64,000 bases of DNA from Anodontia alba. Its lineage: Eukaryota > Mollusca > Bivalvia > Lucinida > Lucinidae. Made by a program: the position numbers and the translations under genes. The notes beneath the pieces were generated by a model. It saw only the letters and a list, made by a program, of their open reading frames with translations. It was not told the origin of the DNA and searched no databases. The stretch is taken from assembly GCA_964016985.1 (NCBI GenBank), contig OZ024834.1, forward strand, positions 83,860,289 to 83,924,288, read 5' to 3'. Within the stretch, counting starts at the first letter, position 1. Each line of letters begins with the position of its first letter. This document shows positions 23,095 to 35,431 of the stretch, one piece after another.

Positions 23095-23443
23095 CGTCTA
23101 GGAGAGAGTAAGGCACCGTCTTTAGGCCTATACAGATCATGTCCCTCCCTTGTAACTTATTACGATCTCCAATCCACATAGGAGCTTCTGTTGCTCTCCA
23201 GTTAGAATTCACAGCCTCATGCAGTAGTCCCATTGTCCGCCACCTCTGGGCCATGCCCCGTCGGCCAAGATGTCGCAATGCTATGCAGCGGCACTGCAAT
23301 GGACACTTTTGGACGCCTTTTGCTTTTTCTGTTCGTTGGTTGTAAGACGTGTCATGAGAATGACGTCCTGCAGTTCTTCCTGTCGTCCCTTTGATAGTGA
23401 GAACCAATACTGTTATTATAAAGAAACCTTTTAGGAGTTTCAT
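23095..23443 (-). CDS. Candidate first coding exon of a leucine-rich-repeat protein
   Basis: Minus-strand ATG at 23443-23441 in context ACAAAATGA (A at -3). The product starts MKLLKGFFIITVLVLTIKG, a clear signal peptide. Near residue 46 comes CPLQCRC, and near residue 100 MICIGLKTVPYSLLD: the CPxxCxC...C...L..VP order of an LRR N-terminal cap. The ~45 residues between CxC and the last Cys, rich in R, W and M, are longer than usual in that cap. The reading leaves the LRR pattern at TAGACG|GTATGTGT, a strong splice donor, so coding is taken to end at 23095 and continue toward lower coordinates. No downstream LRR exon was recognised here. Family and function beyond secreted or membrane LRR protein are unknown. 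A chance ORF is possible. Confidence 0.55.
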
Positions 23444-23575
23444 TTTGTCTTTAGAACCGCACTTTAAAATAGATTTATCCTTTTTATTTGTATCTTATTG
23501 TATTACAACATACAAGTTTTGGCGCTTCAAAAATGGCTTAAATCATTTGCCATTGAAAACATGCTTCGACTGAAA

Positions 23576-23852
23576 CATTACGAAAACACGCCTATTCAAA
23601 TATACTGAAAAGTTTACCACCAAAAAAATGAAAATTTTAGATAAAAAAATTCTGCTATTTTTTCATATTTCTGCTCAAAACATATATTGTGGGTACGCGT
23701 TAGAACCGCCTCGACGAGGCGGTTCTAGCGCGTACTCACAATCTATGTTTTTGAGCAGAAGAAAAATAATGTATACCTCTGTAAACCCCAGTTTTACTAC
23801 ATAAAGGTGAGGTTTAAGGGGGTTAAAATTATATAGGCATGTTTTCGTGATG
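23576..23852 (+). mobile_element. Family B MITE, copy B4
   Basis: 277 bp, CATTACGAAAACACGCCTAT to GTTTTCGTGATG. Hairpin at 23682-23757; a GTACGCGTTAG arm pairs with CTAGCGCGTAC, so the family's CTCGTT has changed on both arms. Sits 133 bp upstream of the LRR-exon ATG. Confidence 0.92.
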
Positions 23853-24539
23853 AATTGTTGCAAAGGGACCACACATGTAATCCGAAACGAAATAAGTGTC
23901 CATATCCAGTCTGGATGAAAATTATCATTAAGATTCGATTCAAGTTGAACGAAAGACTTTTGAAGGTGGCACTTACGTTTATAAATAAAAACAACAGAAA
24001 AAATATTACACCAAGTAACCGGGATTCTGAAAGGAGTGATTAAAAGGCCTTGCTTAACATTTTGCTCCCGTTTATTAATCAACCATAAGCATTTTGCATC
24101 AAAAATAATTTATATCGCGCTCGCTCTAGCGTTGACACTATATAATATTATTATGATGTTTGGTGTCAGATGAAATTAGAAAGAAACTTATGAAAAGCAA
24201 TTTATTGATAATATTTTATCAGTATATGTACAATACAATTTTAAACACCTAAATGTTTGTATTGTCAATTTGTATATTGATTTCATCTTTTAATTTTGCC
24301 ACAACTTTCAAGAAACGTTTATTAAATGTTTTCCTATTATGAGTAAATGTGACCCAATGTTTCGGATTACTTTACGTTTGTCAATCACTAAAAGGAAAAG
24401 CATTCCCGTTCTGTCCGCATCTCCCAACCCCGCCGTTCACATTCACAAATTCGATCTCATTATTTAGTATGACGTAAACGTCAAATGGTACACACTTGGT
24501 GTTCCTTTGCCAAAGAGTTTGACCAAAATCTATTGTTTT

Positions 24540-24737
24540 TGTTTGTTTGTGTTGAGGTTTTACTGCCTAGTCAACCCAATGGGGCCATGTCGAGCGCGGA
24601 CAGTTTACCTTACCACACTTTTACTGGGCAGGCTTAGTCCTCTAAGCGGTTAACCAGTATTGTGTGCATTCTTTCACCAGAAACTGATAACTTCCCTTCT
24701 TGAAGAAGCGGGAGGGAAAGAATGACCGTAGAAACCA
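24540..24737 (-). mobile_element. Family S SINE body, 5'-truncated
   Basis: Tail GTTTGTTTGTGTTGAGG (CAAA tail on the minus strand) through TCATGTCGAGCGCGG and TTAACCAGTATTGTG to AGAATGACCGTAGAAA. The tRNA head is missing. Confidence 0.85.
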
Positions 24738-25014
24738 AGTTCCATTGTACAACCTGACCTGTCAAGTTTCGACAAAGCGATTCATAGCAAATGCCTTATC
24801 AGACTGTGTGACTTCTCCGACTAATCTGAAACTTTAATATTCGTATAACCCTGGAGACTATGCTTGGCGTGACTCATTTAGAAGCAGATAATGGACCGGT
24901 TTCGTACTTGCAAAACAAAAGGAAAATTATCTGCGCCGTGGAAATATATGGACAATAAAATCTAGATTGGCATGAACACGTCGAGCGGGACCTTCGCTGT
25001 TGGACGGAAGTATG

Positions 25015-25242
25015 TTAACCCTTTTAAGCCGAGTAGACTCTTCTACAGTAACTTTGGACCGGTTCATTTCCAACATAAAGAGTGTCTGGTTAGTTTTTGT
25101 TGTTGCCACGTTTTATAGCAATACCTGTCCTTAATGCAAACTGTGTAGACCTTGATCAGACGCCGTGTTCTGCGGCGTCTGATCTGGGTCTACACTGTTT
25201 GTCAATGCCTATTTTATGGGACGCTGGGCATATATGGGTTAA
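25015..25242 (+). mobile_element. Family P piggyBac-like MITE, copy P1
   Basis: TTAACCCTTTTAAGCC start, TTAA end in GGGCATATATGGGTTAA. The hairpin (25136-25205) shares the GTGTAGACC...GATCAGACGCC module with families E and T though the termini differ. Confidence 0.82.
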
Positions 25243-25410
25243 TGATTGATTAAAGAAGTGTGACTCCTGCGATATTTGTATGATGTTTGTGTGCGTGCAC
25301 TTGTACAACACTGCCTTAATGGTTGCCCATGTACACGAGGAATTATCAGAATATCCATGAAAGGTACTCGCATGTCTGCCTACTAAAGGTAAATCTGTGC
25401 TACAATCTTT

Positions 25411-25668
25411 TGTTTTTGTTGAGGTTTTACGGCATAGTCAACCCAATGGGATCATGTCGAGCGCGGTCAGTTTACCTGGGCAGGCTTAGTCCTCTAAGAG
25501 GTTAGCCAGTATCGTGCACATTCTGTTGCCAAAAACTGACAACTGCCCTTCTTTAATCAGCGGAAGGGAAAGAATGACCGTAGAAAATATTCATGACCAA
25601 TCTCAACGAAAGAATGTTGCTGATCCGGCGGGGGTCGAACCCGCAACCTCCTGATTATTAGTCACGTC
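25411..25668 (-). mobile_element. Family S SINE with partial tRNA head
   Basis: Body as in other copies. The head retains a B box (GGGTTCGACCCC, read on the minus strand, ~25634) and an anticodon-arm remnant; the A box is replaced by unrelated sequence. An internal deletion removes ACCACACTTTT. Confidence 0.85.
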
Positions 25669-25689
25669 ACGGAGTACTGCCAATTTATC

Positions 25690-26520
25690 GCCAAAATCGT
25701 CTTTTCAAAATCGTCTTGATTTTTTGTATTTGGGTTCAAAAATGCGTTTGTTAAGCATTGCTCTGTTGTGGTGACAACCTTTAAACACAAATCATTTTTA
25801 AGACTGTAGTCTGATACCAAGTCGTTAGTTACATATCTAAATTAAAAACAAAATACTTGTTTTCTATATCTGTTGCTGTAGTGTTATGCTAATTAAGCGA
25901 ATAATATCATTGTTCACTTCACTTATGATGTCAATAGCGTAAGGCTTATGTGAGATTATTCAAAAATAGCGAAAAGGCGTCTGACAAGGCTACGTACACC
26001 ATTAATGTCACTAAAACTAGTTTGGAGATTTTCTATCTATTGTCAGGAAAGCATTACACGTTCTTTTTGTCTATAAGTGGTATATCTGTTATTGAGAATC
26101 GCACAGTTTTCGCACAAAAACCTGAAACACATGTCCACAAAAGCGGTAAATTATATTATAAGCTTACATTCAACTACTTAGCTTTTTTAATATAGTTAGA
26201 TCTATTCTATCGCCGTTGATTAAATCAGTTTTAAACTTTCTGTCGATCTCCGTACACTGTAGTCTGTAGTCTGTCTGCTGGTTTCACCGATATGCAATGT
26301 GATAACTATTGTGCAACAAAGTGGGCTCAAGTTTTTTATGCCTTGGCTTTACTGAAAGCTGTCCAGAAAAAGAGTTGAAAGGATTGACAACCACAATGAA
26401 TTATAGGCTGATATCTGGGGCTGCTTTTGATATAACAACTTTGTTATCTGAAAATACTATTTCCAAATAAAACTCTCTTGCCCCTAGTCCGCCATAAAAT
26501 ACCTTAGAGCATTCCCTTTT
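25690..26520. other. No recognisable feature
   Basis: The 81-codon ORF at 25950 has no recognised domain. Confidence 0.45.
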
Positions 26521-27175
26521 AGTTTGTTCGTCCCATTTATGAGGAAGGTTCAAACTTAATTTAAAAAAAACAAAACAAAACCGGATCAACATCCTTTGTT
26601 TAATTGACTCCTCCGTCAGACAGTTATAACTACGCCCACGTGAATTTCCTCAGAAAAACTTGTATTGATATACCTGTGTTTACCTGCAAAAAGCACGTGT
26701 TGATTTGTTTGTCTAACTAAAAACATTGACGATTACCTTATTAGCTATTTTGAATGGTCAGTTGCGGTTGTCAGTTAAATGGTCAAGTGACTTGACGGAG
26801 GCGTCAATTAAGTTTGAATCTTCCTCGTAAATATGGTGACGTCAAAAACACAACGCACAAAATAATAAACCTATCAAGAAAAGCTCATGAGTTCATAAAA
26901 GTTACTGAATCAGACTTCTGAACACTTTGCGACCATATATCAACAAGGGAGACTGACACTCCTAAAAATTGACCTGAACCCTAACCTCAGTGAACTGACA
27001 GTTTATAATATTCCTTTGGTAATATTCAACAAACACTAGAATTTGCATTTATTAAATTGATTTAATCACCTTTTCCTTATCGAAACAACTGCGATTTTGC
27101 CCGTTGTGTTTTTGGCGTTACCATATTCCAGCAAAGGATGTTGATCTGGTTTTAATTAAGTTTGTACTTTGTGTT
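26521..27175. repeat. Loose foldback with three related inverted segments
   Basis: GGATCAACATCCTTTG (26583) is the inverse of CAAAGGATGTTGATCTGG (27133). AATATGGTGACGTCAAAAAC (26829) is the inverse of GTTTTTGGCGTTACCATATT (27107). GAGGAAGGTTCAAACTTAAT (26539) pairs with ATTAAGTTTGAATCTTCCTC (26809). This may be two partly overlapping foldbacks. No ORF. Confidence 0.7.
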
Positions 27176-27179
27176 TATT

Positions 27180-28140
27180 TTGTTATACGTACAAAAGTGT
27201 TGTACAACTAATAAAACAACATGGAGAAATCGTGTGTTCTGTTGAATACTTGGCCTGAGAAGGCAAGCACTACCTAAATGTGTTTATAAAAATGCTTATA
27301 CTGGAATAGAATTTCTAAATTTTGTTTCAAAAAGGAACTCTAATAGAGAGAGGAAAGCATTCTGCTTTCGTTCTAATCCTATGGAATGTATTTGTTGTAT
27401 CTATACATCAAAGTGCTGAAATAAAATATATTTAAACTATAAAGGCGTTGCGTATCATCAATAAATCAAACAGCTTACAAAATTGATGATTGTTTGAAAA
27501 CGAATGCCCTTGTGCTTAAAACTTAACATGTAAACACCCACATTATAAGTACGAATTTACGCAGTACAAAAAAAAAATACTTTACCGTATTTACCCTTAC
27601 CAGTCAGACACCTCAACCCCTTACCATAATTAAATAATAAAATTTGAACAAATACAATTTACTACCCATTGTTGTGTCTAAAAATAACTGGATGTGTGGC
27701 AAACAGTCGATTTGCTCATGCCTCTCTGACCAAATACATACAGTAAAGTATAGACAGACAGGTAAAATTATAACCAAATCTTCAGAGATTACTAATCGAT
27801 TATCGATCACAATGGCAGGACTGATAATCGATTATCTTTTCAGCTCTGATTAGCCGGCCTTAAATTAATCTGATAGGGTCTGACCTTTCTTCGTGCAATT
27901 AAAGAAGAAATCAGTTCGGTATCAACCACAAAATTGGGTTAAACTCTATGCATTTAGTCTGTCTCATAACATCTTTATAATATCGTATTCCTTTTTAAAG
28001 GTATTAATGTTTTTTTTAAGTTGTCCTAAAAAATTGCACTTCCCGACAAATCTAAAACAAATCTTACTTTCTAGAGTGTTGCAATTCGTGGAAATTGACC
28101 AAATAAGACTTCAAGGGAGGATGAACACACTTTTAAAGGG
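27180..28140. other. No recognisable feature
   Basis: Short opposed ORFs at 27613-27853 have no domain. Confidence 0.45.
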
Positions 28141-28325
28141 GTAAGGTAACTATGCCAAAACGTTTTTCCTTCCCTTTTAAAAGGGGTCTTCTCTAAACGG
28201 AAATAACTGTTTACTGTTGGAGCAAATTCTCTCCTTTTAGAGTAGACGCCTTCTTAAAAGGGCTTTGATTTGCAGAACAGCAAAATGGAGGCCTTCGCAA
28301 AAGCTGTCTCCCTTGTACCAAATAT
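28141..28325. mobile_element. Family L element
   Basis: Arms with AAAAGGGGTCTTCTCTAAAC and TCCTTTTAGAGTAGACG flank GGAGCAAATTC; further out GGTAACTATGCC and GCTGTCTCCCTTGTACC mark the ends. Confidence 0.65.
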
Positions 28326-29159
28326 CTGCAAATGAACCAGGCCCATCAAGTCCGCTTAAGATCGGATCATTATACTGATTAGTAAGGACCGGTCACGTTC
28401 GACAATAAACACAGAAAATAAAAACAAAACAAAAAAAAAAAAAAAAAAACTGACCATGTACAAAATTAATATTATTAAGATACATAGAATTTGGCAGTGA
28501 TTTAAAGACATACACCTGCATCAGTTGCATTATGGATTGTGTGATTCATCGTTTAAATATTACTGAAAATAATAAAATGTGAAAATCGACTATATCAATC
28601 GTGTCAGCATTACTCTTTAATTAATCTGTCTTTATTAAACATGCCACGGAATGTTGTTTGATGAATATGAGCGTCTAATTTATAAAATTACATGTGTGAA
28701 TGCAAATAACTTCATGTTTTTTTGTTGTTGTTTTTTTTTTTTTTTTCACTAAAAGGATGCACTAGTATGCCTGACTGTAGAAATGATCAATATACCTAAT
28801 CCGATACATTTCTCCCCTTTCTTCTCTTGACTGCGCCTCAAGGTCATTAACATTACCCACCCAGCAGACCTGAGAAGGGAGCCTTTACAACGCTGCAACG
28901 ACACCTATATCTGCTGCCGCGGTCGAGCGATGATGGTGGTTTAATCTCGCAACCCACTGCTGCCACCAAAATGTTGCGTCTACCTGGTCTTCCACAAAAA
29001 CTCTACCAACTACGCCCAATACCTTTAAGAATGTGTTCTTTCCGATTCCAAAGTCCTTACTATATTTACCCGAAAAATTGAAGAGGTCAGACTACCTGGT
29101 AATGTGTCTAAACATGCGTCGATATCTATCAGTAAGCCAAGAAAAATTCCAAAATATAC
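28326..29159. other. No recognisable feature
   Basis: A-run at 28430-28449, T-run near 28728. No gene seen. Confidence 0.45.
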
Positions 29160-30572
29160 AAAGCAGTTTCATATTTTCACATCTCTCGTCTGGAGTGCAA
29201 AGAAAATTGCTTTATCTCTCTTATCTGGAATCCTAGGAATCACTATTGCTTAACTCTTGTCTGAAGCTGTAACAAAAATGTTTCATTTCTTTTACCTGGA
29301 GCCTTAAGAACCACTGGTTATTTCTCTTTAATATGGCGCCGTATGAACCCCTTATGTTTTGTCTCTGTTATCTGGAGTCCTTAGGACCTTTAATGGTTTA
29401 TCTTTCTTTTTAAGAGTTCTAAAAACCTCTATTGTTGTATTTCAAGCCCTTATCTGAAGCCCTAGGAACCTCTTTCGTTGAATCTGTCTTATGTGGAGCC
29501 GTAAGAACCTATTGTTTATCTCACTTATCTAGAGCCGTAAGAACTTCTGTTGTTGCATCTCTCTTATCTAAGAACCTCTATTGTTATGTCTCTTACCCGG
29601 AGCCCTACGAATATTTTCTGTTTCATCCTTTATCTGGAGCCCTAAGAACCTATTTTGTTTGTTTATCTCTTATCTGGAGCTCTAAGAACCTCTATTATGT
29701 TAACTCTCTTATCTGGAGCCCTAAGAAACTTTAATGTTTCTTCCCTCTTATCTGGTGCCAAAAAATCTATATTGTTTTACCTCTCTTATCTGGAGCCTTA
29801 AGACCATTTATTGTTTAATGTTTCTTATCTGGTGCCCTAAGAACCTTTATTGTTTAATATCTTATATGGAGCCCTAAGAATTATTATTGTGTAATCCCTT
29901 TTATTTGTACCCCTAAGAACCTCTGTTGTTTATTTTTTATCTGGAGCTCAAATATTTTTTTTTATCTCTCTTATCTGCCAAAAAAAAAAAAAAAAAAAAA
30001 AACAAGACCTCTGTTGTTTTATTTCTTATCTAGAGTCCTGACAAAATTGTTCATCTCCCTGAACTGGAATCCTGAGAACCACGATTGTTATTTATCTCTT
30101 ATATGGAGCATTAAGCACCTCTATTGTTTTATCTCTTTTATCTGGAGCCCTTAGAACTATTTTGGTTTAGCTCTTATCTGGTGCCCTAAGAACCTTAAAT
30201 ATTTATCTCTCTTATCTAGAACCCTCAGAGCCTCTATTGTTTATCTCTCTTATTTGGAGCCCTAAGAATACGTATTGTTTTGTCTCATCTGTAGCCCTAA
30301 GAATCCTTATTGGTTTTATCTCTCTTATATGAGCCCTAGGACCCTTTATTGTTTTATGTTTCTTATCTGAAACCCTCAGAACCCCAATTATTTTATCTCT
30401 ATTCCTGGAGCTCTAAGAACGAGAAATCTGGCATTTAAAAATGTCATTGGTTAGATCTTGTCAATATGTGTTTACATTGTCAAAATTTCTTCTTGTATTT
30501 CGTATCCGGAGCCCTAAGAATCTTTATTTTTTTCTCTCTTATATGGAACCCTAAAAACCTCTATTGTTTTAG
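29160..30572 (+). repeat. Degenerate minisatellite, ~39-bp unit, ~1.4 kb
   Basis: Unit approximates TTATCTGGAGCCCTAAGAAC followed by CTCTATTGTTTTATCTCTC. About 30-35 diverged copies; some units are shortened, and an A run (29979-30002) and a short foreign segment (30425-30490) interrupt. The ORF at 29432 simply reads the repeat. TTATCTGGAGC equals the inner terminus of family C. Confidence 0.92.
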
Positions 30573-30589
30573 TAGTACACATTAATTAT

Positions 30590-30835
30590 ACCCCGTTGCA
30601 TTTGACAAATTCATTGGAAAGGTCTTGTCAAAATATATCTGCATGCAAAAAATATCAAAACATTCCAACCGGTTTAAAAATTATTGCCATTTTCATAAAT
30701 TGATTATTGATGGATGGACATGCCTCGACGAGGCTATTTATAGAGAAATCTGGCAATATGAATCTGCATGCCAAAAACTTCAAAATATTCTAAACTGTTT
30801 GAAAGTTATCGCGATTTTCAAAAACTGATTATGGG
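30590..30835 (+). repeat. Direct duplication of ~110 bp
   Basis: ATCTGCATGCAAAAAATATC plus GTTTAAAAATTATTGCC at 30638-30690 recurs as ATCTGCATGCCAAAAACTTC plus GTTTGAAAGTTATCGCG at 30763-30812. A third weaker trace lies at 30425-30490. Confidence 0.7.
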
Positions 30836-31163
30836 GGCGCACATGGTGATTATAGGGCACTCATCGAAAGTCCTCCTTTCAGATGACTTTACGGCGGGTC
30901 GTGCAATCTATTTGTTCAGACTTGCCGTCTGAATAAAAAAAAAGAAAGAAAAAAAGGTAAATAGCTTTTCCCGTTATAAAAGGTTACAATACAAAACATA
31001 TGACGTGCGACAGACTGCTTTCTTAGTTGTTAACCTAACCATGGTTGATAGTCAATTGCTTGCCTCTTTAATTGCATGACGATATGTCGCTCTTTAAATG
31101 TATTTGTTGGTTTGTTGTTATTTAATTAGTAAATGAGTCGGGGGTCAACATGTCAAAATCATA

Positions 31164-31441
31164 CATTACGAAAACACGCCTAATCAAATATACTGAAAAT
31201 TTAACCACCAAAAAATGAAATTTTTCAGATGAAAATTTCTTATATTTTTCATATTTCTGCTCAAAACATAGATTGTGGGTACTCGTTAGAACCGCCTCGA
31301 CGAGGCGGTTCTAACGAGTACCCACAATCTATGTTTTAGAGCAGAAATAAGAAAATAATGTATACCCCTGTAAACCCCAGTTTTACTATATAAAAGTGGG
31401 GTTTAAGGGGGTCAAAATTATATAGGCATGTTTTTGTGATG
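31164..31441 (+). mobile_element. Family B MITE, copy B5
   Basis: 278 bp with a nearly perfect 60-bp hairpin at 31271-31332 (GTGGGTACTCGTTAGAACCG on the left arm). Ends CATTACGAAAACACGCC and GTTTTTGTGATG. Confidence 0.93.
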
Positions 31442-31449
31442 TTTCGGAT

Positions 31450-32062
31450 ATACACAAAAGCAAAATTAGGAAGGACCCAAAATGAATGCGGTGTAATCAG
31501 GTGACTGTCCTTCCTAAGTAGGTACGCTTCGCCCACCATGTCCATCAGCCTGAATAGAGATTTAGGAAAATTGTCCAAATAGAGATTTAGGAATTAATGC
31601 CCGTGTTTAGAAAGTCTGTTTATGGCTTGCCTGTGGCAAAGCCATCAGATATAAGTCTGGAAACAGCCACATTATAGGGATTGACAAGGTCATGACGCCT
31701 CGTTCTAGAATCATAGAAAACGATGACCTATTGTACCGCCAAGGCTGTTCAGTGCATGTCAATAATGTGTAAATGAAGATAGATTGAAAACAATCTTTTA
31801 AAGTTTGTTTTGCCCGGTTCAAATCGTAATATTGACATGAAACACATTCTTCAACCGATCAAGAAAACAAAAAAAAAAAAAAAAAAAAAAAAGAAAACAA
31901 CGTTTAGAGTGGTAATAAATAAATCATTTTTTACTATTATCACAGAAGATCGATCTCTATGGCTTGAATTATTAGGATCAATCATTATATAATGCATTTG
32001 GGAGTATTAATCAACTACAGTTGCTTAATGCTTTGAAGACGTTAACTTGACATAGCTCCATT
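31450..32062. other. No recognisable feature
   Basis: A run at 31870-31892. No gene or clear repeat seen. Confidence 0.45.
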
Positions 32063-32455
32063 TTGGGATGGATTGTTTACAGTCGAGCCATAGTATACAA
32101 ACGCCAAAATTTCCTTAAGGTAGTTGCCCACGTGATTATAATTGACCAATGTAATCAAACCGCACGTTAGACGAAATCCAGGTAACGGTTTTCTATAGCC
32201 GCGCTATTCTTGTCGCTGTGACGTCAGAGTGCTGTTGATAGAAGGTTATCTGTAAAACCTGGACTGGGACATTGGAAAACCGTGCAAACCCAGATCAGAC
32301 GTTTTATTTAACCATCAGCTTTCCGTAAATTAAGCAAACAGTGCAGACCCAGATCAGGCGCCGCAGAACGCGGGGTATGATCAGGGTCTGCACTATTTGC
32401 TTAAATTACGGGAAGTTAAGGGTTAAGGACCATTTTCTCAGCCTACAATCGACCC
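32063..32455 (-). mobile_element. Family E, inverted copy E6
   Basis: TGGGATGGATTGT to ACAATCGACCCA. GTGACGTCAG at 32217; the TATA block has mutated (TTTCTATAGCC). The hairpin region looks duplicated: GTGCAAACCCAGATCAGACG (32281) then GCAAACAGTGCAGACCC (32335). Confidence 0.85.
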
Positions 32456-32499
32456 ACCAGTGCTATCAGGGCTTGATTGAATAATGGACTCTACTACCT

Positions 32500-32686
32500 T
32501 AACTCTTAGTACCAGTCCATTATCAATAAAAGGCGTGTGGTTAGTTTTATTATTACCCTATAGACATTCCTGTATTTAATGCAAAAAGTGTAGACCCTGA
32601 TCAGACGCCGCCTTCTGCGGTGTTTTATCTGGGTCTAAACTGTTTGCCAATGTCCCTTTTATGGGACGCTAGGCTTAAATAGGTTA
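32500..32686 (+). mobile_element. Family P, copy P2
   Basis: Landmarks GTGTGGTTAGTTTTATTATT, hairpin GTGTAGACCCTGATCAGACG (32588), CCTTTTATGGGACGCTAGGC and TTAA end at 32683. Left end eroded. Confidence 0.7.
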
Positions 32687-33514
32687 AATATGTGTATTGT
32701 AATATAAAATTGATACCCTGATCTTTTTTTTAACGAAATTTGTTTTGTTTTTAACTGGTGTGCAAAAATTGTTGTTTTACCGCGAAAATTATTATTGTTC
32801 GTGTAAAATATCTCATTTATGCCCAATTCCCACAAACACTGGATCCTGGCATATTTCTACAGATCCCGACATCTAATCAGAGTCTGCACTGTTGCTATGA
32901 TAGGCATGAAACAGGTTTATGTATACATTTTAGTTACTTAGGACTATTCGGCAGGTCGTCTTCTCCCTGATTCTACTTTCACGCAAACAATATATCAATT
33001 ATTTGGACAATTTGTTTCTTTCTTATTAATTTCTTATTAATTTTCATTGTTGTCGGAATAAGTGAAAGGTGATTAAATATATGATTTATTACCTTTTTGA
33101 TGTCTGATATGTAATCTGATAAATTGGACGTTTTGAGTTTCAGATAACTTAGTGAAAACCCATCAGCGTTTGGTCCCCTTTCAACGAATTTCTCTCAAAA
33201 TCTGCGTCAGTTAAAATACCAACTGGCCGATGCAGATTGTTAAAAAAAAAAGTCCTGTGTGTCATCGGCACAGTTCTACCAAGGCTTTGTTCGCCCACTT
33301 CATTCAACAGTAATCGACTATTCTGTAAGCACAGCCTGAATGCAGAGGCTGGTGTGGATCTTTGATACACGCATATGCTTTCATGTTTGTTTTGTTTGTT
33401 TTTTTGTTTTTTTGTTGTTGTTTTTTTTTTGTTTGTTTTTTTATATATATATTCTTGTTTTGTTGTTCGTGTTTCGACTAGCGCTGTATTCACAGATTCT
33501 AAATGGAATGACCT

Positions 33515-33758
33515 TTAACCCTTAAAATGCCAAGAAAACCTGCATCTAAAAATGTCGTCTATTCATGTCGTCTGCTGAATATTCTTGCAAACGTTTCAAA
33601 CCTATTTTTTCATACAGGCAAACAGTGTGGACCCTGATCAGACTGCTCCTAGAGGAGCAGTCTGATCTGGGTCCACACTGTTTGCAAAAATGATTTTTAA
33701 AATCACAAGCAGGTGACAAAGCAGACGACAATTGTTGTGATTGGCATTTTAGGGTTAA
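33515..33758 (+). mobile_element. Family H piggyBac-like MITE, copy H1
   Basis: TTAACCCTTAAAATGCCA to TGGCATTTTAGGGTTAA, with TTAA at both ends. Subterminal GTCGTCTGCTGAATATTC and AAAGCAGACGAC pair. Central hairpin 33618-33687: lower stem GCAAACAGTGTGGACCC, upper stem ACTGCTCCTAGAGGAGCAGT, effectively loopless. Confidence 0.9.
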
Positions 33759-33944
33759 GAGCAATCAACGCGCTCACAAAACTGAGAGCAGCTAAAGTGT
33801 CCTGTTTTCTAGATTAGACTAGCTAGTTTCGGCCAATTCGGCCTCATCACTGACCTCATATAAACTTTAAAAAAACTGCTGGAATGGGCTTATTGATCAT
33901 AAATGATCAGAAAATATAAACTACACTTTAGTGAAGTACGTAAG

Positions 33945-34135
33945 ACGTTTTACGACATCCGTACGGCACTTACACGGATACTTTTTACGGCCTCCGCACG
34001 GCACTTATACCACTTGGAGACTTTTTACGACCTCCCCACGGCACTTACACCAGCTGGAGACGTTTTACGACCTCCACACGGCACTTACACTACTGGAGAC
34101 TTTTTACGACCTTCACACGGCACTTAAATCAGCTG
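33945..34135 (+). repeat. Tandem repeat, ~40-bp unit, five copies
   Basis: Unit GACTTTTTACGACCTCC then CACACGGCACTTACACCAGC, diverged among copies. Two ORFs cross it in different frames, both repeat artefacts. Confidence 0.88.
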
Positions 34136-34310
34136 TAGTGAAAATAGATTCAAAGAGGATTGACCCTTGAGCGCAATGGACGCGAATGCAATGAAATCAG
34201 TAACACGTTTTAACTGTGGTTCACTATGTGGGGTCTGGTTGCTTTGCCCCGGAAACGAAACCCCCTCTAGAATTAATTAATCTTCTCTACAAATCCGGCG
34301 TAGATTATTT

Positions 34311-34542
34311 TTAAACCATTTAAGCCTGGCGTCCCATAGAAGGGACCTTGGCAAACAGTGTAGACCCAGATCAGACGCCGCAGAACGCGGCGTCTGATAA
34401 GGGTCTGCACGTTTTGTATTTAAGTCTGGAATTTCTAGAAAACGTGACAATAATAAAAACGAACCAGACATCCCCTTATATTGGAAATAGACTGGCTCGA
34501 AGAGTGACGGTAGAAGAGTCCATTCGGCATAAATGGGTTTAA
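34311..34542 (-). mobile_element. Family P, inverted copy P3
   Basis: TTAAACCATTTAAGCCTGGC to CATAAATGGGTTTA. Hairpin 34352-34415 with GCAAACAGTGTAGACCC and ACGCCGCAGAACGCGGCGT. Matches P1 in reverse. Confidence 0.82.
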
Positions 34543-34544
34543 AA

Positions 34545-35430
34545 AATCAGAACAAAGCCATCAGCCTCTTGCTCAATTGCCAGATCAATCCGTAAGAAAT
34601 GAATATAATTTTAAAGCTTTTGGCAGTCGTCAACTTGAACTGTGAAGAATACTGTACAATTTTATAGGTTTTTTAAAGTACTATGTCCCTGCTTTTTTCA
34701 AGATGTTGTAATAAGATTTCTATCTATAGAATATTACGCTTCCTTCCCTTCCATCCTCAGTAAGCTGCAAACTGTAAAAAGCCCTGTCAAAAAAAATCAA
34801 TCAATCAATCAGATTTTTAACGCTACCAGGCAACTGAATCACATAGAGGCAGCGCCGCCCTGTCTAAAATGTTTCAAATGTCTCCATTTCTATTTCTCAC
34901 AATTCAAAGTCTATGTTTTGCCAAGCCATTTTCATAATATTAATTACTTCTGTCCTACTGAAAATAATATTTGTCACACCTTTCATGAACGCCTATTAAC
35001 ATTTCACCTCTTAATGTGCTGTGTAGATTTCTGGACATACAATCTTTACTCTAAATATTCGGGCAGACAGGCCTTAGTTTACAGCGTAGATCCAGATCTG
35101 ATGCCACAGAATGTTGACTCTGATCCAGTCTACACCGTTAAATACCCATTCAGCAGTTTTAGACTCACTAGCATGTAGTAAAATTGAGTTGTTGAATTTT
35201 GATAAAAAAAAGTCTTGTAGATATGTTGATTAAATACAGGCCAGAGCATACAGCATGGACCCAGATTAAACTGCTCCTAAAGGAGCAGTTTGATCAGGGT
35301 CTATGCTGTTTGCCATTCGGTCGCAATTTGCATACATCACAATTAGATAAATGGAGTCGTTTAGTTTAAGGAGTTAAGATGCTCGAATATTGCAGTAACT
35401 ATGGTACTTTTGATGGAATGCGAGTTCACA
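34545..35430. other. Hairpin remnants; long ORF rejected
   Basis: Remnants: GATCCAGATCTGATGCCAC with a weak partner (35090-35135, T-like) and a clear H-type hairpin at 35252-35312 (ACTGCTCCTAAAGGAGCAGT). A 178-codon ORF (34642-35178) has no domain and ends inside the first hairpin. Confidence 0.6.
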
Positions 35431-35431
35431 G

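Noticed and set aside
34642..35178. 178-codon plus-strand ORF
   Set aside because: No signal peptide, domain or splice support, and it ends in a hairpin remnant; length alone in AT-rich DNA is not enough.
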